In this document: piece by piece, positions 21,216-31,940 of the stretch
Layout of the letters: the number at the start of each line of letters is the position of its first letter
Position numbering within the stretch: position 1 is the stretch's first letter
Assembly (NCBI RefSeq): GCF_030272615.1
Contig: NC_081414.1
Location: 768,564,153 to 768,628,152, forward strand
Direction: 5' to 3'
DNA from: Cryptomeria japonica
Lineage: Eukaryota > Streptophyta > Pinopsida > Cupressales > Cupressaceae
DNA length: 64,000 nt
Translations under genes and position numbers: made by a program
Notes under the pieces: model-generated
Told to the model about the DNA's origin: nothing
Databases searched by the model: none
The model's input: only the letters and a program-made list of their open reading frames with translations

Positions 21216-22310
21216 ACCTCAGAACCCTGGAGTCCCAAGGTCTCTTTCCTTTTTGTTTCTTTTCTTTGACCACCCCAGAACTTCAGACCCTTGAAGTCTT
21301 GAGGCTGGTCTCTTTGACTTGTGTGTTGTGTTCTTTACCTTAGAACTCTAGAGTCTTGGAGTCCTGAGGTGTGTTGTGTTTTGTCAACCCCGAAACTTTG
21401 AAATCCTGGAGCCCTGAGGTTGAGTGTTCGGTTGCTTTTTTTTGTTGATCAACCCCAGAACTTCGGAACCCCGAAGTCTCGAGGTTGATCCTTGTGTTCC
21501 TTCTTTTTTTTTCTTTACCCTGGAACCTCAGAACCCCGGAGTCCCGAGGTGAAGTGTTTTGTTTTGTGTTTTTGTCATCAAGCTCAAAACCTCAGGACCA
21601 CGGAGTCCTGAGGTCCTGTTTAAGGCATTCGTATGGACAAGTTTGGGGGGAGGGGGGGTATAAATATGAATAGTGAGTTTTTTAAAGCTCATTTGTGCAT
21701 TCAACCTTTAGAGCTCTTGCCTCCTTGCCTCTCGATTGCATGCTTATGAACCCCCGAGATTCCTTTGCATTCTTGGGCATTTCGTTTCACTAGGTTGGTG
21801 ATTTTTATTTCCCTCTTTGTCATTTTTAGGTTATATCTTTTTCTTTTTTTCATGGGTTTTGTTTGTCTTCTTCTTTTTTGTTTTTCCATTTTCTTGCTTG
21901 TTCTCGCATGCCCTAATTCCTACCCTGGAACTCCAGAGTTCTGAAGTTTTGCTGAGCCTACCTTTGATAAGCCAGGAACCCCGGAGCCTTGGACTATCCC
22001 CTCTGAGGAATTGCTACCACGCACCTCAGAATCCCAGAGTTCTGAGGTCCACCTTTACAAGTCCTCTTTCAAAGTCCCATTGGGTATCTTAATTTGGCTC
22101 GAGACCCCCGAGTCCCAAGATGAGCCTAAATTCCCTACCCTGGAACCCCAAAACCCTAGAGTTCCTAACCCATTTGTTATCTATCAAGCCCAAAATCTCG
22201 GAGATCCGAACTTCATCCATGCATACCCACCTCGGAACCCCGGAGTTCTGGACCTTGTTTTAAAAGGAAAACTTCCTACCTCGGGACTCTGGAACTCGGA
22301 AGTCCCGAAG
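21216..22310 (+). repeat. Degenerate inverted-repeat minisatellite (ACCTCRGAACCCCGGAGTCCCGAGGT type)
   Basis: About 15 diverged copies of a ~26-bp unit occur, at roughly 21216, 21270, 21336, 21385, 21452, 21517, 21580, 21923, 21975, 22021, 22098, 22136, 22190, 22230 and 22278. Each unit is itself an imperfect palindrome (ACCTC...GAGGT around a GAACCCCGGAGT centre). Spacers of 20-60 bp, mostly T-rich, separate them. The block lies between the X integrase end and the next long ORF. Confidence 0.8.
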
Positions 22311-22360
22311 AAAATGGATTTTTAATATTTTGGATGAGGAACTGAAACTTGCTTTCTTCT

Positions 22361-22365
22361 TGCAG
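22361..22365 (+). promoter_or_regulatory. Candidate 3' splice acceptor before the accessory ORF
   Basis: A pyrimidine-rich tract (GCTTTCTTCTTGCAG, 22351-22365) fits a plant acceptor and lies 14 bp before the candidate start ATG 22380. If used, the downstream ORF could be made from a spliced RNA, as retroviral env is. This is inference from one short motif. Confidence 0.35.
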
Positions 22366-22379
22366 ATTCAAGCAGTCAA

Positions 22380-25300
22380 ATGGGTGCATCTTCCAGCAAG
22401 AGGCAAGGATATTGATCGACTTCCAGCTACCATGAATACCAATATCAGGGACAGATCTATGCCTCAAAATTGGATGATCAAATCAGATGGGTCACTGACA
22501 CTAAAATTGGCCATATTGAGATCGAGGATATCAGAACCCACCTGGATAAGCCAAGATTGGAGGCCCCGCAGAGGAGAATCAAAAGATTGGGACTAGTAGA
22601 GGCAACCATCTTTCCACAATCGGTGCAAGCACCTGACTTCATAATGATAGTTGCCCAATTCTATGACCCAGATACTAGAAAGTGCATTGACGCACAAGGA
22701 AAAATAGTTATAGACTTGTCCCTTGACATGTTGGGATTCATGTTCGGTATCCCAATGAGAGATGAGATATTCCTTTCAACCAAAGAGGAAGCCTTAAAGG
22801 TATGGAACAACAAAGTTATAGTGAACAAAAGGCATATGAATGAGAACTGGTTGGTGCAAGAAAGGAAAACGGGTCTAAAGGCAATAGATATCTTGAGAGA
22901 AGACTTCAAGGAGCCTTAAAGGGACTTGATTATCATGCTAAGTAGGGCTTTTGGCAAGCTCGATTGTAAACACTTTCATCCATGGATGTTCCAGTTCATG
23001 ACTATTATCTTGGTGGGAAAGCAATATTTTGATTGGCTGCAAGTCCTCTCCGACAACATCTGCAAGAAAATGAAGGAGGTCCACCAGAATAAGAAATTCT
23101 TCTTCACATCCTATGTCGTTTGGGTGGCCGCAAGAGTTGGAAAATTCCTAGGATTACAGGTGGAGGGTCAATTAGGGGAGGAGGAAGGACAAAAGAAGGT
23201 ATGGGAATATTATTCCCAACTCCCCCCAGTCAATGCAAAGGCTTATTTCAAAAGAATCAATCATGCCTTCATTTTTCCTGTGATAATTAAACTAACCGAA
23301 GATACAGGATACTAGATTACCTCAGAGGCTATTGCTATTATTTGAGAGTGGGTGTGTTGTTTTATCCAAAACCCACGCTCCACTTATATTAGGGTCAGTG
23401 GATTCATAGGAAACCCAATCCTTCTCCCCAGGTATTGTAATGACATGATAGTTTTGTTAGAATATGCAAAGCACCTATTAGGCCTCCAATCCCTCCTGTC
23501 ATCTAAGCACAAAACAGACATTAATTTTTTAGTATCTAGTAGATACTTCTCGTACTCCAAGATATAGGTGGTGAAGTTAGCAGAGCCAGAACTTCATGAT
23601 ATGAAACTAAAAGAATTTGATTATGCTTGGGAATTCTATAAACCCTATAGGAAGCTCAAACAAGCTATGCCTAAGGCATATGCAGGACACAAGCCTAGAC
23701 TGGAGGATTTTTGGGCCAACCTCCAAGACAGTTTTGAAGCAAGAGAGAAAAACTATAACAGGTTATCAGTGCCACAGATAAGATATTTTGAAATTGAAAC
23801 CAATCTCCCTAAAGACCCCAGGGATGATGGAGACCCACTTGATGCGACTTAAAAAGGGCAAGAAATAGATAAAAAGACCATTTCCCCAATAAGATGGTCA
23901 GCAAATGGGGACGTGGACATAGAAAATATTTCCCAAGTGATCATCAATAGGACCAAGCAATGGTTAAGTCAAAGGGTCAGGCCAAGTACATCAAAGGGAA
24001 AACAAAAGTAGTCCACCTCAGGGGTACCCCAATCAAGGGTTACAAGGAGTATGCTTGCAAAACAAGATTGAGCTCTAGAAAGAATACATCTACTGGCCCT
24101 GATGAAGAGGTGGGACCTCAAGAAAGTACCAAGGACCTGATGAAGAAACTTCAAGAGAAAATGAGGGAGTCTAAGTTGTTGAAAAAGGTAGCATACCTCA
24201 AGGTGATAGAAGGATTGGGAGCAGTACCACTGGCCAAAGTCCTTCCACCAAGGACACCTATAGGGCAGGCTGCAGAAGAGGGTGCTCAGGAGCAGGAGGA
24301 AGTAATAGTAATAAATGAAGATGTGCCTGCTCAACCACCTCCAATAGCTACAACATAGATTCTAGTTACCAGTGCCCCTGTACCACCACCAATTAATGTA
24401 ACCATAGGACAACCAAGGATACAAGGATTTAGGTCTAGCACCGAAGGGGTGACTGTTAGAAATGTAGAATTTGATTCAAATCAACAAAAGGATTAGCCTG
24501 AGCAACATCAGTCGCTCGGAGGGGAGAAAGAATGAGATGAGGTGGAGGATCTACTAAATGAAAGATTAGTTTTAACCCCTCAAGATCAAGAAGACCTCCT
24601 CAAAGATATAGCTACTGGGGAAGGCAAGATAGGGGTAGATGATGAAGAAAGGATGTTTAGAGAAGAGGTCAATGGCAAGTTGGGAGAGTTACACAAGTAG
24701 CAGGCATTTCAAACTAATCTAGCCCGCCAAGTTGCTTCACCTCAGGATTTTGGACAGACATAGGTGAAAGAGAGAGATGAAGCAGAGGAACGGGCGGAGG
24801 TTCACATTGTAACTGCAGATATAGTGTCACATCAAGGTGACAAAGATCAAGACATACCACAGTGGCTCAAATTTACTTTCGAGAAGAAGAAAAGAAAGGC
24901 AAAGCTCCCCAAGGTAACATTGCAGTAGCTAATCATGAAGGAGCCCCCAAAGGTTAAAAAGCCAAAAAATGTACACTTATCAAGAATAGGTTTCAGTAAA
25001 GTGGTTGCAGATGTGGCAGTTCCACTTTAGGCTAGGGGACAAGCTTCTCCTAAATATTAAGTATCATAGGTAAATTTGGGTAAACAGACAAAGTGGGGAG
25101 AGTTGGATACTCTGGAACTAGCCACAAGTGTTTTCAAGGGGTGCATATTGAAGGAACATACTTCAAACTTGGAGCTCAAGACACAACTGGGGCAATATAA
25201 GAAGTTGTTAATTGAGATGAGAAAACCTCTAGACTCTTGTAGCACTAATAATATACCTTCAACCTCATCATTGCTAGAGGGAGAAGTGAAGGCACTAGTG

Positions 25301-26001
25301 GAGGTGAGATGGGTGGCTGCTGCAGCTAGATCATGGGCCCAAATAAGTGCAACTAAAATTAGATTATTTTTGCAGGATACCATGAGGTTATATCGTGAGG
25401 TAGTTCAAGGAGAGGGGGACATTAGCTTTTTGTTCTTCATAATGGGAACATAAACTAAACATTTTTAATAAACAGTTATGAATTTTGAATAAAGTTTTAC
25501 AGTTAGGGGAAGAGGTAATAATGGAGGAGGACCTCTTAGGAGGAGACAGTTGTAAAAACTTGCAATCTTATGCATAAATTTTAGAAATGAAGATTGAAAT
25601 GCTTCAACAGTATGTGAAGGATATGGCAGAGATCTGGGTCCCTCTCCTCAGGGAAATTTTGAAATACGACAATTTTGTAAAGCATATGCTCGGAGTCTTT
25701 GAGTTAGGATTGACCAGCACTAGGATAATCGAACAAGAGAAAGTTTTGAATCAGTGGGATGCATACAAGGCCCAACATTTAGGACCTTTGGCTCAGTTTG
25801 ATGTCACTCTCATGGACATATACATGTACTTGATCACCCAGTGTCAAGAGGTGGAAAAGACAATAGGGGAGTTGGAGAAAGGAAAGAAGTATGCAGAGGA
25901 AGTTTAGAAGAAATATAAATTTAGAATTAATCATGTAGTTGATCCTCCTATCCAAGTAGTCACATGCATTATTGATAATTATAGATCTTTTATTAAAAAG
26001 T
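22380..26001 (+). pseudogene. Unrecognised long accessory ORF (~1200 codons), probably of element X
   Basis: I do not recognise the family. The candidate start is ATG 22380 (MGASSSKRQGY, then a stop). The frame continues 22470-23852 with stops at 22917, 23313, 23565 and 23850, shifts by one base near 24060-24100, runs to about 25453, and shifts again for 25587-26001. The N-terminal part is globular with hydrophobic blocks such as LDMLGFMFGIP and HPWMFQFMTIILVGKQYF. The middle is charged, and the C-terminal part is helical (QQYVKDMAEIWVPLLREI). The layout resembles ORF2 of E and D: globular head, low-complexity middle, coiled-coil tail. The head has a loosely similar helix-then-GIP/GLP motif. 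Lying after integrase, it may be the third ORF of X or a separate element. Confidence 0.5.
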
Positions 26002-26513
26002 GAAAGATGAACACATAGATGCTAAAGATAGCAGGCCTTTGCATGACTCCCAATTTTATATTTTTAGCTGCAGCTTCAACTCGAGTTCCAATTTTGAGCA
26101 AAATTTTGCATGACTACAAAAGCTTGGCTCATCCGGCATGGTCTTCGTAGTGCTCATGCAACCTCCATTTCATAGTAGTTAACTGGAGTATAAAGGCAGA
26201 AACTTGCAAGTTAATTGCAAATCCTAGTTTTGAGTCCTTAATTTAGATTAGGTTTATTTTCTAGATAGTAGGATGAAAGACTTCTATAAATTGAGAATTT
26301 GGATTCATTTGTAAGGGTCCCCAAATTGATGATTTGTGGCCCACTTAGAAGATTTTTTAGATTATTCTTTCAGATTATGATGCTTTTTCAGTTATTCTTT
26401 ATTCTTTGAGATAAATATAAGAAGAAGCTTGTAGATTACCTGATCTACGTTTATATTCTACGAAATTGTTCTGTGTAATCTGGTAATGTCTATTATTTGG
26501 AGTTAGCAATGTG
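26002..26513 (+). other. Noncoding flank left of element D, possible LTR segment
   Basis: No gene. The sequence is LTR-like in base composition, and the same insertion context resumes at 31596. It could be the LTR of X, but I could not identify matching termini. Confidence 0.3.
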
Positions 26514-26518
26514 GTTTG
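26514..26518 (+). repeat. Target-site duplication of element D, left copy (GTTTG)
   Basis: GTTTG here is repeated at 31591-31595, immediately after the D 3' LTR. Confidence 0.85.
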
Positions 26519-26598
26519 TGTTGGCAAAAGCACACTCCAATGAGAAATTGTAAGTGATTAAAGGTATTGTCATTGATGGAAATCTTACAATCAACACA
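26519..26598 (+). mobile_element. 5' LTR remnant of element D
   Basis: About 80 bp match 30808-30887 (GCACACTCCAATGA, AAATTGTAAGTGATT, TATTGTCATTGATGGAAA), then homology ends abruptly in gag-derived sequence. Confidence 0.8.
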
Positions 26599-26872
26599 TA
26601 CTAGCATAGGATATGGAAAAGCAATTCAGAAAAACAATGTGACTTGTTATGCCTGTAACAAGATTGGACATATTGCAAAATTTTGTAGAAGTAAGGCATT
26701 ATCGATAAATAACAAAGGACCCACCTTGAAAGGTAAAGAAAAGGTTGATGAAGTAAAGCAAGAATTCTCAAAACAATGGATTAGGAAGTCAGATCAGAAT
26801 GTTAGTGAAGCTATTCCTTCACCGATAGAACAGAGTATCACTCCACCGGCAGGAGATTCTTCATCTAACTAA
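26599..26872 (+). pseudogene. gag C-terminal fragment of element D (CCHC knuckle)
   Basis: It encodes an intact CCHC zinc knuckle, CYACNKIGHIAKFC (near 26650), then a Lys/Glu-rich stretch and an end with EAIPSPIEQSITPP, parallel to the gag end in element E. The stop is TAA at 26870-26872. Everything N-terminal of the knuckle is deleted, so this is a fragment. The open frame has an ATG at 26567, but that lies in the LTR remnant and is not a natural start. Confidence 0.75.
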
Positions 26873-27163
26873 AGAAAAACCTTTTGGTGGTATGACAATA
26901 AACTGTAAAACATGCTAATTTACTCTCGGTTGATGGTGAGAAGTTGGATTACTTCTTTACCAGTAGATGAGTTAAGTTTTGACTTAATCGGTAGGCATTA
27001 AATATGGTAGTTGAAGGAAATAACATTATAAAGAAAGTGTTTTGGCTCTTTTTTCCATTCACCGAACATTCAAATCTCTAGAGAGCACGAAAATCCCGAG
27101 CGAAGGCATCCACAGCGAAAAGTGAAGCAAATCATCCCAAATCATATTAAGGTATTTATAACA
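26873..27163 (+). other. Spacer between gag and ORF2 of element D, with a TATA-like motif
   Basis: Noncoding, 291 bp. TATAAAG at 27027-27033 lies 131 bp upstream of the ORF2 start and could serve an internal promoter. The matching place in element E has the weaker GGATAAAAG. Confidence 0.4.
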
Positions 27164-30100
27164 ATGGCTTCTTCCTCTATGCCTGAATTTATTGCAAATC
27201 CTACTGTGATTGAAGTTATTAAGTGCACTAGACCTGTGTTCAAACTTATTCCCAAAATTGCAAAGAAAGATGATACCCTAGGAGCATTTTCGAAAATACC
27301 TAAGGAAGTAGTTTATGCTGAAGATCCTAGAATGTATATACATTGTCATATTGAGGAGATAGGAGATGATGAAATTAAGAACATGTACAGGACTATAATT
27401 TGTGATGAAAATGGAAATGCTAAACCAGAACACAAGATAGTGGAAACCCTAGGCTTTGTGGACATTCTCAATATCCCTGATTTTCCCAAGGATGTGATAA
27501 GGATTGTGCTAAGGAGAGTACATGGGGAGTTATTTTGGTTGGATTCCATCCATAAGATTACCAAAGAGGCAGTTAGGGCAGTGACAGGCTTACCTTCCAC
27601 CGGTAGTAGGCCTGATAAAACTAAAAAGGTTCCAAATGACACTGTGATGACCCTAACTGACACAATATTTGGTAAGAGATCCCTAAGAGTCAACGATGTG
27701 AAGGACATCAATGTTAGATTTGTTAGCATGATTCTTGGTTATAAGGCTACATATGCAAACAGACTAAACTCTGTCTCTAGCTTATGTATCAAAAGTGCAT
27801 ATGACATGGTGAGTAATAATGCAAGAAATGATGTATGTGAGTGGCTAAAAGATGAACTGATAGACAATTTGAAGAAAATCAAAGGTGATAAGAAAGGAAC
27901 TTTCAGATTTGGCAACCTGCTTGTGTGTTTAATGTTGTACATTACCAAGGAAGTACCCAGTATTGGTAGGAAAGACTTTGGTTTTGATATACCAGAAGGA
28001 AAACAACTTCTAGACATACTGAACAACATGGGAGATGATAGGGAGAAAAACATAAATGAATATTTTCAAATTTTGAAAGCAAAGATGAAGACAAGAATAA
28101 GGCTATCTCAAGCAATTGTTGATAAGTATCAAAAAGAGATATGCTTTGTGATCAAGAAAGATGAAATTTGGATGGAGACACTTGTCCCTGGGACTGTTTG
28201 AGTCATAGAGATGGGATATGAGGCAAATGACAACATAGTTGAAACCTATGCAAAAGCCCTCTTAGAAGCACCTAAGGAACCAAAAGAAAAAGTATTTAGC
28301 AATGCTAAAACCATAGAAAACAAAATCCAATCTGAGAAAAGAATCAAGAAAACTGAACAGATAGTAAGGAAGGGAACAAGACAGGCAAAAGCAATAAAAG
28401 AGGATGTATTAAACAAAACTGGTATCAAGGAGAGTGATTTGGAAGGACTACAACCGGAAGCACATCTTTCACTGATTGCAACTTCTTCTGACAGTGATAT
28501 ACTGGCTGAGTTCAAAAGGGTAAAAAGAAAAACAAAAATATCACTGGTACCCTTACATACACCCAGAAGGACAAGACAAAAGAAATAGGCAATTAGGCCT
28601 CCGACTAAGAAGTTAACACCAAAGAAAAGGAAATAAAAATAGGTTATTCCACCTTTGGACAAACTTCTGAATGAGATAACTGAGGATAGGAAATTGAAAA
28701 ATATCAGCAAGTTGTACAACACTCTTTCAAATGATGAAAAAGAGAGCATAGAAAATAGTGTAATCTTACACTTAGACATCTATAACAAATTTTTGACGGA
28801 GATTGTAGATGACATACCCAATGACTTGTACAGAAGATTAGAAGCTAGAAGGTTAGCTATTGTGGAATTAGATAAAAAGATAAAAATAGAGAAACTACTT
28901 GCAGTTCACCTAGTGAACTCCACATAAGAGATAGATGAATTAATCAGTGAAGCCAACCGGACAATATTTTCAACTAGTCATCGACATGTTGCACTAATGG
29001 CAGACAGAGTAAATGAAATATCAGAAGAAACTACAGATTAGTGGGATATATTTTTTGTTGAGAAAGAAAAACAAGAAGAGCTTAAAAGACCAAAGACTAT
29101 TAGAGTCTATCAAAAAGATAAGGATAAGGGGAAAGGTAAAGTAGATGGACCTCCAAGCCTGAAGATAACTAATAACTTGCCCCCACCTCCTTCTGATACT
29201 CCACCGATACAAACTATTGACACACAACTGGCAATGGAGTGTAGGGAAACACCACATGAGGATACAAATCCTGATTCTGAGGTGTTATACACAATGGACA
29301 TTGACACATAGGAAGTCAATGTTGTGGTGGATAAGGAAACAATTGACAAAAGAGATGTGGCAACTGAGCCACCAGTAGGAAATATTGGAGTTGAAAACAT
29401 TGGAATTGGGACAGAACAACAAAATAAAAAATCAAATGAACCCCTGGACATAAGAAAGGCAGAGACCACAGGTGTGCATACTGATGCATCTACTGAGCCA
29501 TAGATAACTATTGAAACTGGAAAACCTTCTGAGTCACTGGTAGTAGACTGTACAGAGGCAAACAAAGAAAAACCGACAGTGGACACCACAGTAAAATCTT
29601 CAGAGGCACAAACAGAGACACCACTAGGAGAGGACACTGAGAAACAGGCAGAGCAACAGGCTCCTTCACAGATAGTGCCATGGGCCACATCTGACAAGAC
29701 CAAGCCTTTGGTAGTAGAAATGCAAACACAAACTGACCCTCTGGAGAAAGAGGAACGCAAAGCCATTACCACCACCGACGGATTACATATTGTAAAGGTA
29801 GTTGGACAGTCATCTAGAACATCCATGACTGAATTTAGGGCAACAAATGTAATAGCGGTACTATTAGGTTCAATAAAGAAAATAATAGAGTGCAATGCAC
29901 AAGCTTATAAGGCTATAGATGACACTTTACCAATTTTGAAGATGATAGCTGCAAAGTGTAACATAGAAAATAAAGATTCTTTGAGCCAATTAGACACATT
30001 GTCTAAGTATATAACTGGCAACCTAATAACACTGGATCAGATAAATGAAGACACCTTCAGAGAGAAAATGAATAAGGAAAAGGAAAAATTCTTTGGGGAA

Positions 30101-30583
30101 ACAGTTAAGAAGAATAAGGAACACATGGAAACCTTATTACTGGTACTTGGCAGAACAATTTTGGATTTCAAGAAACTATACAGAGATACATGTAAGACTA
30201 ACCTTTTGACAGAGGACATAGATTTAGAGATCAACAAAGCACATAAGGAAATAAATAATATTGCTGACAATTTAATAGGATCATCAAATTCATTATCCAT
30301 AGTTGAAAAGGAAATTGTAGTTTTTGAGGAGAAAATTGAAAAACTGGAAAAAGATAAAGAAAGAATTAAATCTAAGGCAAAGGATTTGAAGTGCAAACTA
30401 GGTCCTAAACTGGATAACCTCATCTCCTTGAGAAAAGAGATTTTTGAGGCTCTGGTTCTAGGACTTAAGACACCGGAAGAGAAAATGCACACACTCACCG
30501 GTACAATTTAGAGAACAGAAGCAGCAATAAAGGACAGTGAGAGGTTTAGCAATAGTCTAAACCCACCGGTTATAGGGAACTAG
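27164..30583 (+). pseudogene. ORF2 of element D: unrecognised ~1140-codon protein shared with element E
   Basis: I do not recognise the family. I take ATG 27164 (MASSS) rather than the upstream in-frame ATG 27122, because E starts with the same residues. One reading frame runs to 30583 without a frameshift. It is interrupted by in-frame stops near 28199, 28586, 28634, 28643, 28924, 29038, 29309, 29501 and 30509. The N-terminal ~350 residues look globular, with CDENGN, RVHGE, ITKEAVRAVTGLP and a stretch RFGNLLVCLMLYITKEVP. A Lys/Glu-rich and Thr/Pro-rich middle follows (about 28250-29800), then a helical coiled-coil tail (about 29830-30480). No transmembrane helix or polymerase motif is evident. 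Preservation of this layout in two diverged elements suggests a real element function. Confidence 0.7.
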
Positions 30584-30795
30584 GCAAGAACTCCACTCAA
30601 TTGACATTGAATGACAGCCTTTTTCATTGATGCCAAAGAGGAAGTAGTTGAGGATGAGAAAAAGGATAACAAAAGAGATCATCTGCTCAGGGAGAGCACT
30701 CAATTTTGAAGCAGACAGTTTTGGTAAGACAAATTTTGGACAACACTTTTGGATATACTTTTTGGCTTTTTCTCATGAGTGTTGCCATCAATGCC

Positions 30796-30807
30796 AAAGG
30801 GGGAGAT
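30796..30807 (+). promoter_or_regulatory. Polypurine tract of element D
   Basis: AAAGGGGGAGAT immediately before TGTTGGCAAATGC, identical to the tract of element E. The preceding bases (CATCAATGCC) are also shared. Confidence 0.85.
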
Positions 30808-31590
30808 TGTTGGCAAATGCACACTCCAATGATAAATTGTAAGTGATTGAAGGTATTGTCATTGATGGAAACCTTACAATCATATGATACTGGCAGGCAC
30901 CGTCATCGATAGACTCTACACCGACATATGTTCACTGGCACTGAAAAGATTGATTACTAGCACCCTGGCTGACAGGATTTTATTTATTGCAAAATATAAT
31001 TAATTGTAATATCTTTTTGAAAGCCTACAATGCATATTGTAATAAGGCTCATATATAAGTATGAGATCTTAGAGAACATTTGAAATAGGATATGTGATGG
31101 ATATAATGTGCGAATATTCAAGCGGATTGTAAAGTAAGGTTTATGATTATTGCAAAGCTTAAACCGGTACTGAACCTGGCATAGCAGATGTTGACTCGAA
31201 GCAGTACATGACATTAGATTTATATAATCCACCTTTTGTAAGTTAGTGAGACTTCTCTTTTGTATTTAAGCAGTGAGCTTTAGGCAGTTGGCCTTCCTGC
31301 ATGTGCAAGCCCCTATTGTAATAGTAATATTCATTTATTGGCCAGTAAGCGAATATTGTGGGTCACAAATCCCACCGAGGTTCTTACCACACCTAGTTTC
31401 CTTGCCAAAAATATTGTGTTATGGTGTGCTTTCTATGTTGTGTTTATTGCTCTTATTTACTGCATTAATTTTGGTTTACCGGTACACAGTTTTGGAATGC
31501 TTTTCATTTAATAAGTTAAGAAAATCCATTAACCAGTTAGATACTGATTCACCCCCCCCCCCCCCCCAAGTATCTTTGGGAATCCTAATA
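30808..31590 (+). mobile_element. 3' LTR of element D
   Basis: 783 bp from TGTTGGCAAATG to AATCCTAATA, followed by the GTTTG duplication. Near its end is GATTCAC plus a run of 16 or more C, then AAGTATCTTTGGGAATCC, a layout also seen at the ends of the E LTR and of the solo LTR at 52604-54100. Confidence 0.85.
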
Positions 31591-31940
31591 GTTTGATCTT
31601 TTGTTTATTGTTTTATGAACCATATTGCGCACGTAAGTGGTGTATGAGAATTATTGTGATAGGCTATATTGTTGATGATTTTATTTCCATAAGTCTGTGA
31701 AGTTGATGATTTTACAAGTTTACTGGAGGTTCGTTCTTGAATGCTAACTTATATAATATTTGATGGTTTCTTGGATTGCAGGGATATAACTGAGTAGTTC
31801 ATTAAGTTGTTATTGTATTGGTTTCATTATTCTTTTCTTGTTTCCCTGATCTATCTTTTGCAATTTATTTTCTAGAGAATCTTAAATTTTAAAATACAAA
31901 AAAAGAAGGAAGTTAAGCCATTAACAACCAACGAGATTAG
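31591..31940. other. Right flank of element D, no gene seen
   Basis: It starts with the second GTTTG copy (31591-31595) and continues the sequence interrupted at 26518. It contains no recognised coding sequence. The boundary with the W gag remnant is near 31.94 kb. Confidence 0.4.

Larger units (their letters stand above)
26519..31590 (+). mobile_element. Element D: non-autonomous Copia-like element with gag fragment and unknown ORF
   Basis: 5072 bp flanked by GTTTG. It begins with the first ~80 bp of an LTR (TGTTGGCAAAAGCACACTCC), which jumps directly into gag zinc-knuckle sequence. ORF2, a PPT and a full 3' LTR follow. No pol motif was found. The overall order matches element E. The internal deletion removed most of the 5' LTR, the primer site and most of gag. 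The LTR end is TA rather than CA, probably one transition. Confidence 0.8.

Noticed and set aside
20128-21343. Hydrophobic ORFs suggesting membrane proteins
   Set aside because: Phe/Leu-rich translations of T-rich noncoding DNA, overlapping in several frames.
29110-29895. 261-codon minus-strand ORF in element D
   Set aside because: Ser/Val/Thr-rich shadow of the acidic low-complexity middle of ORF2.
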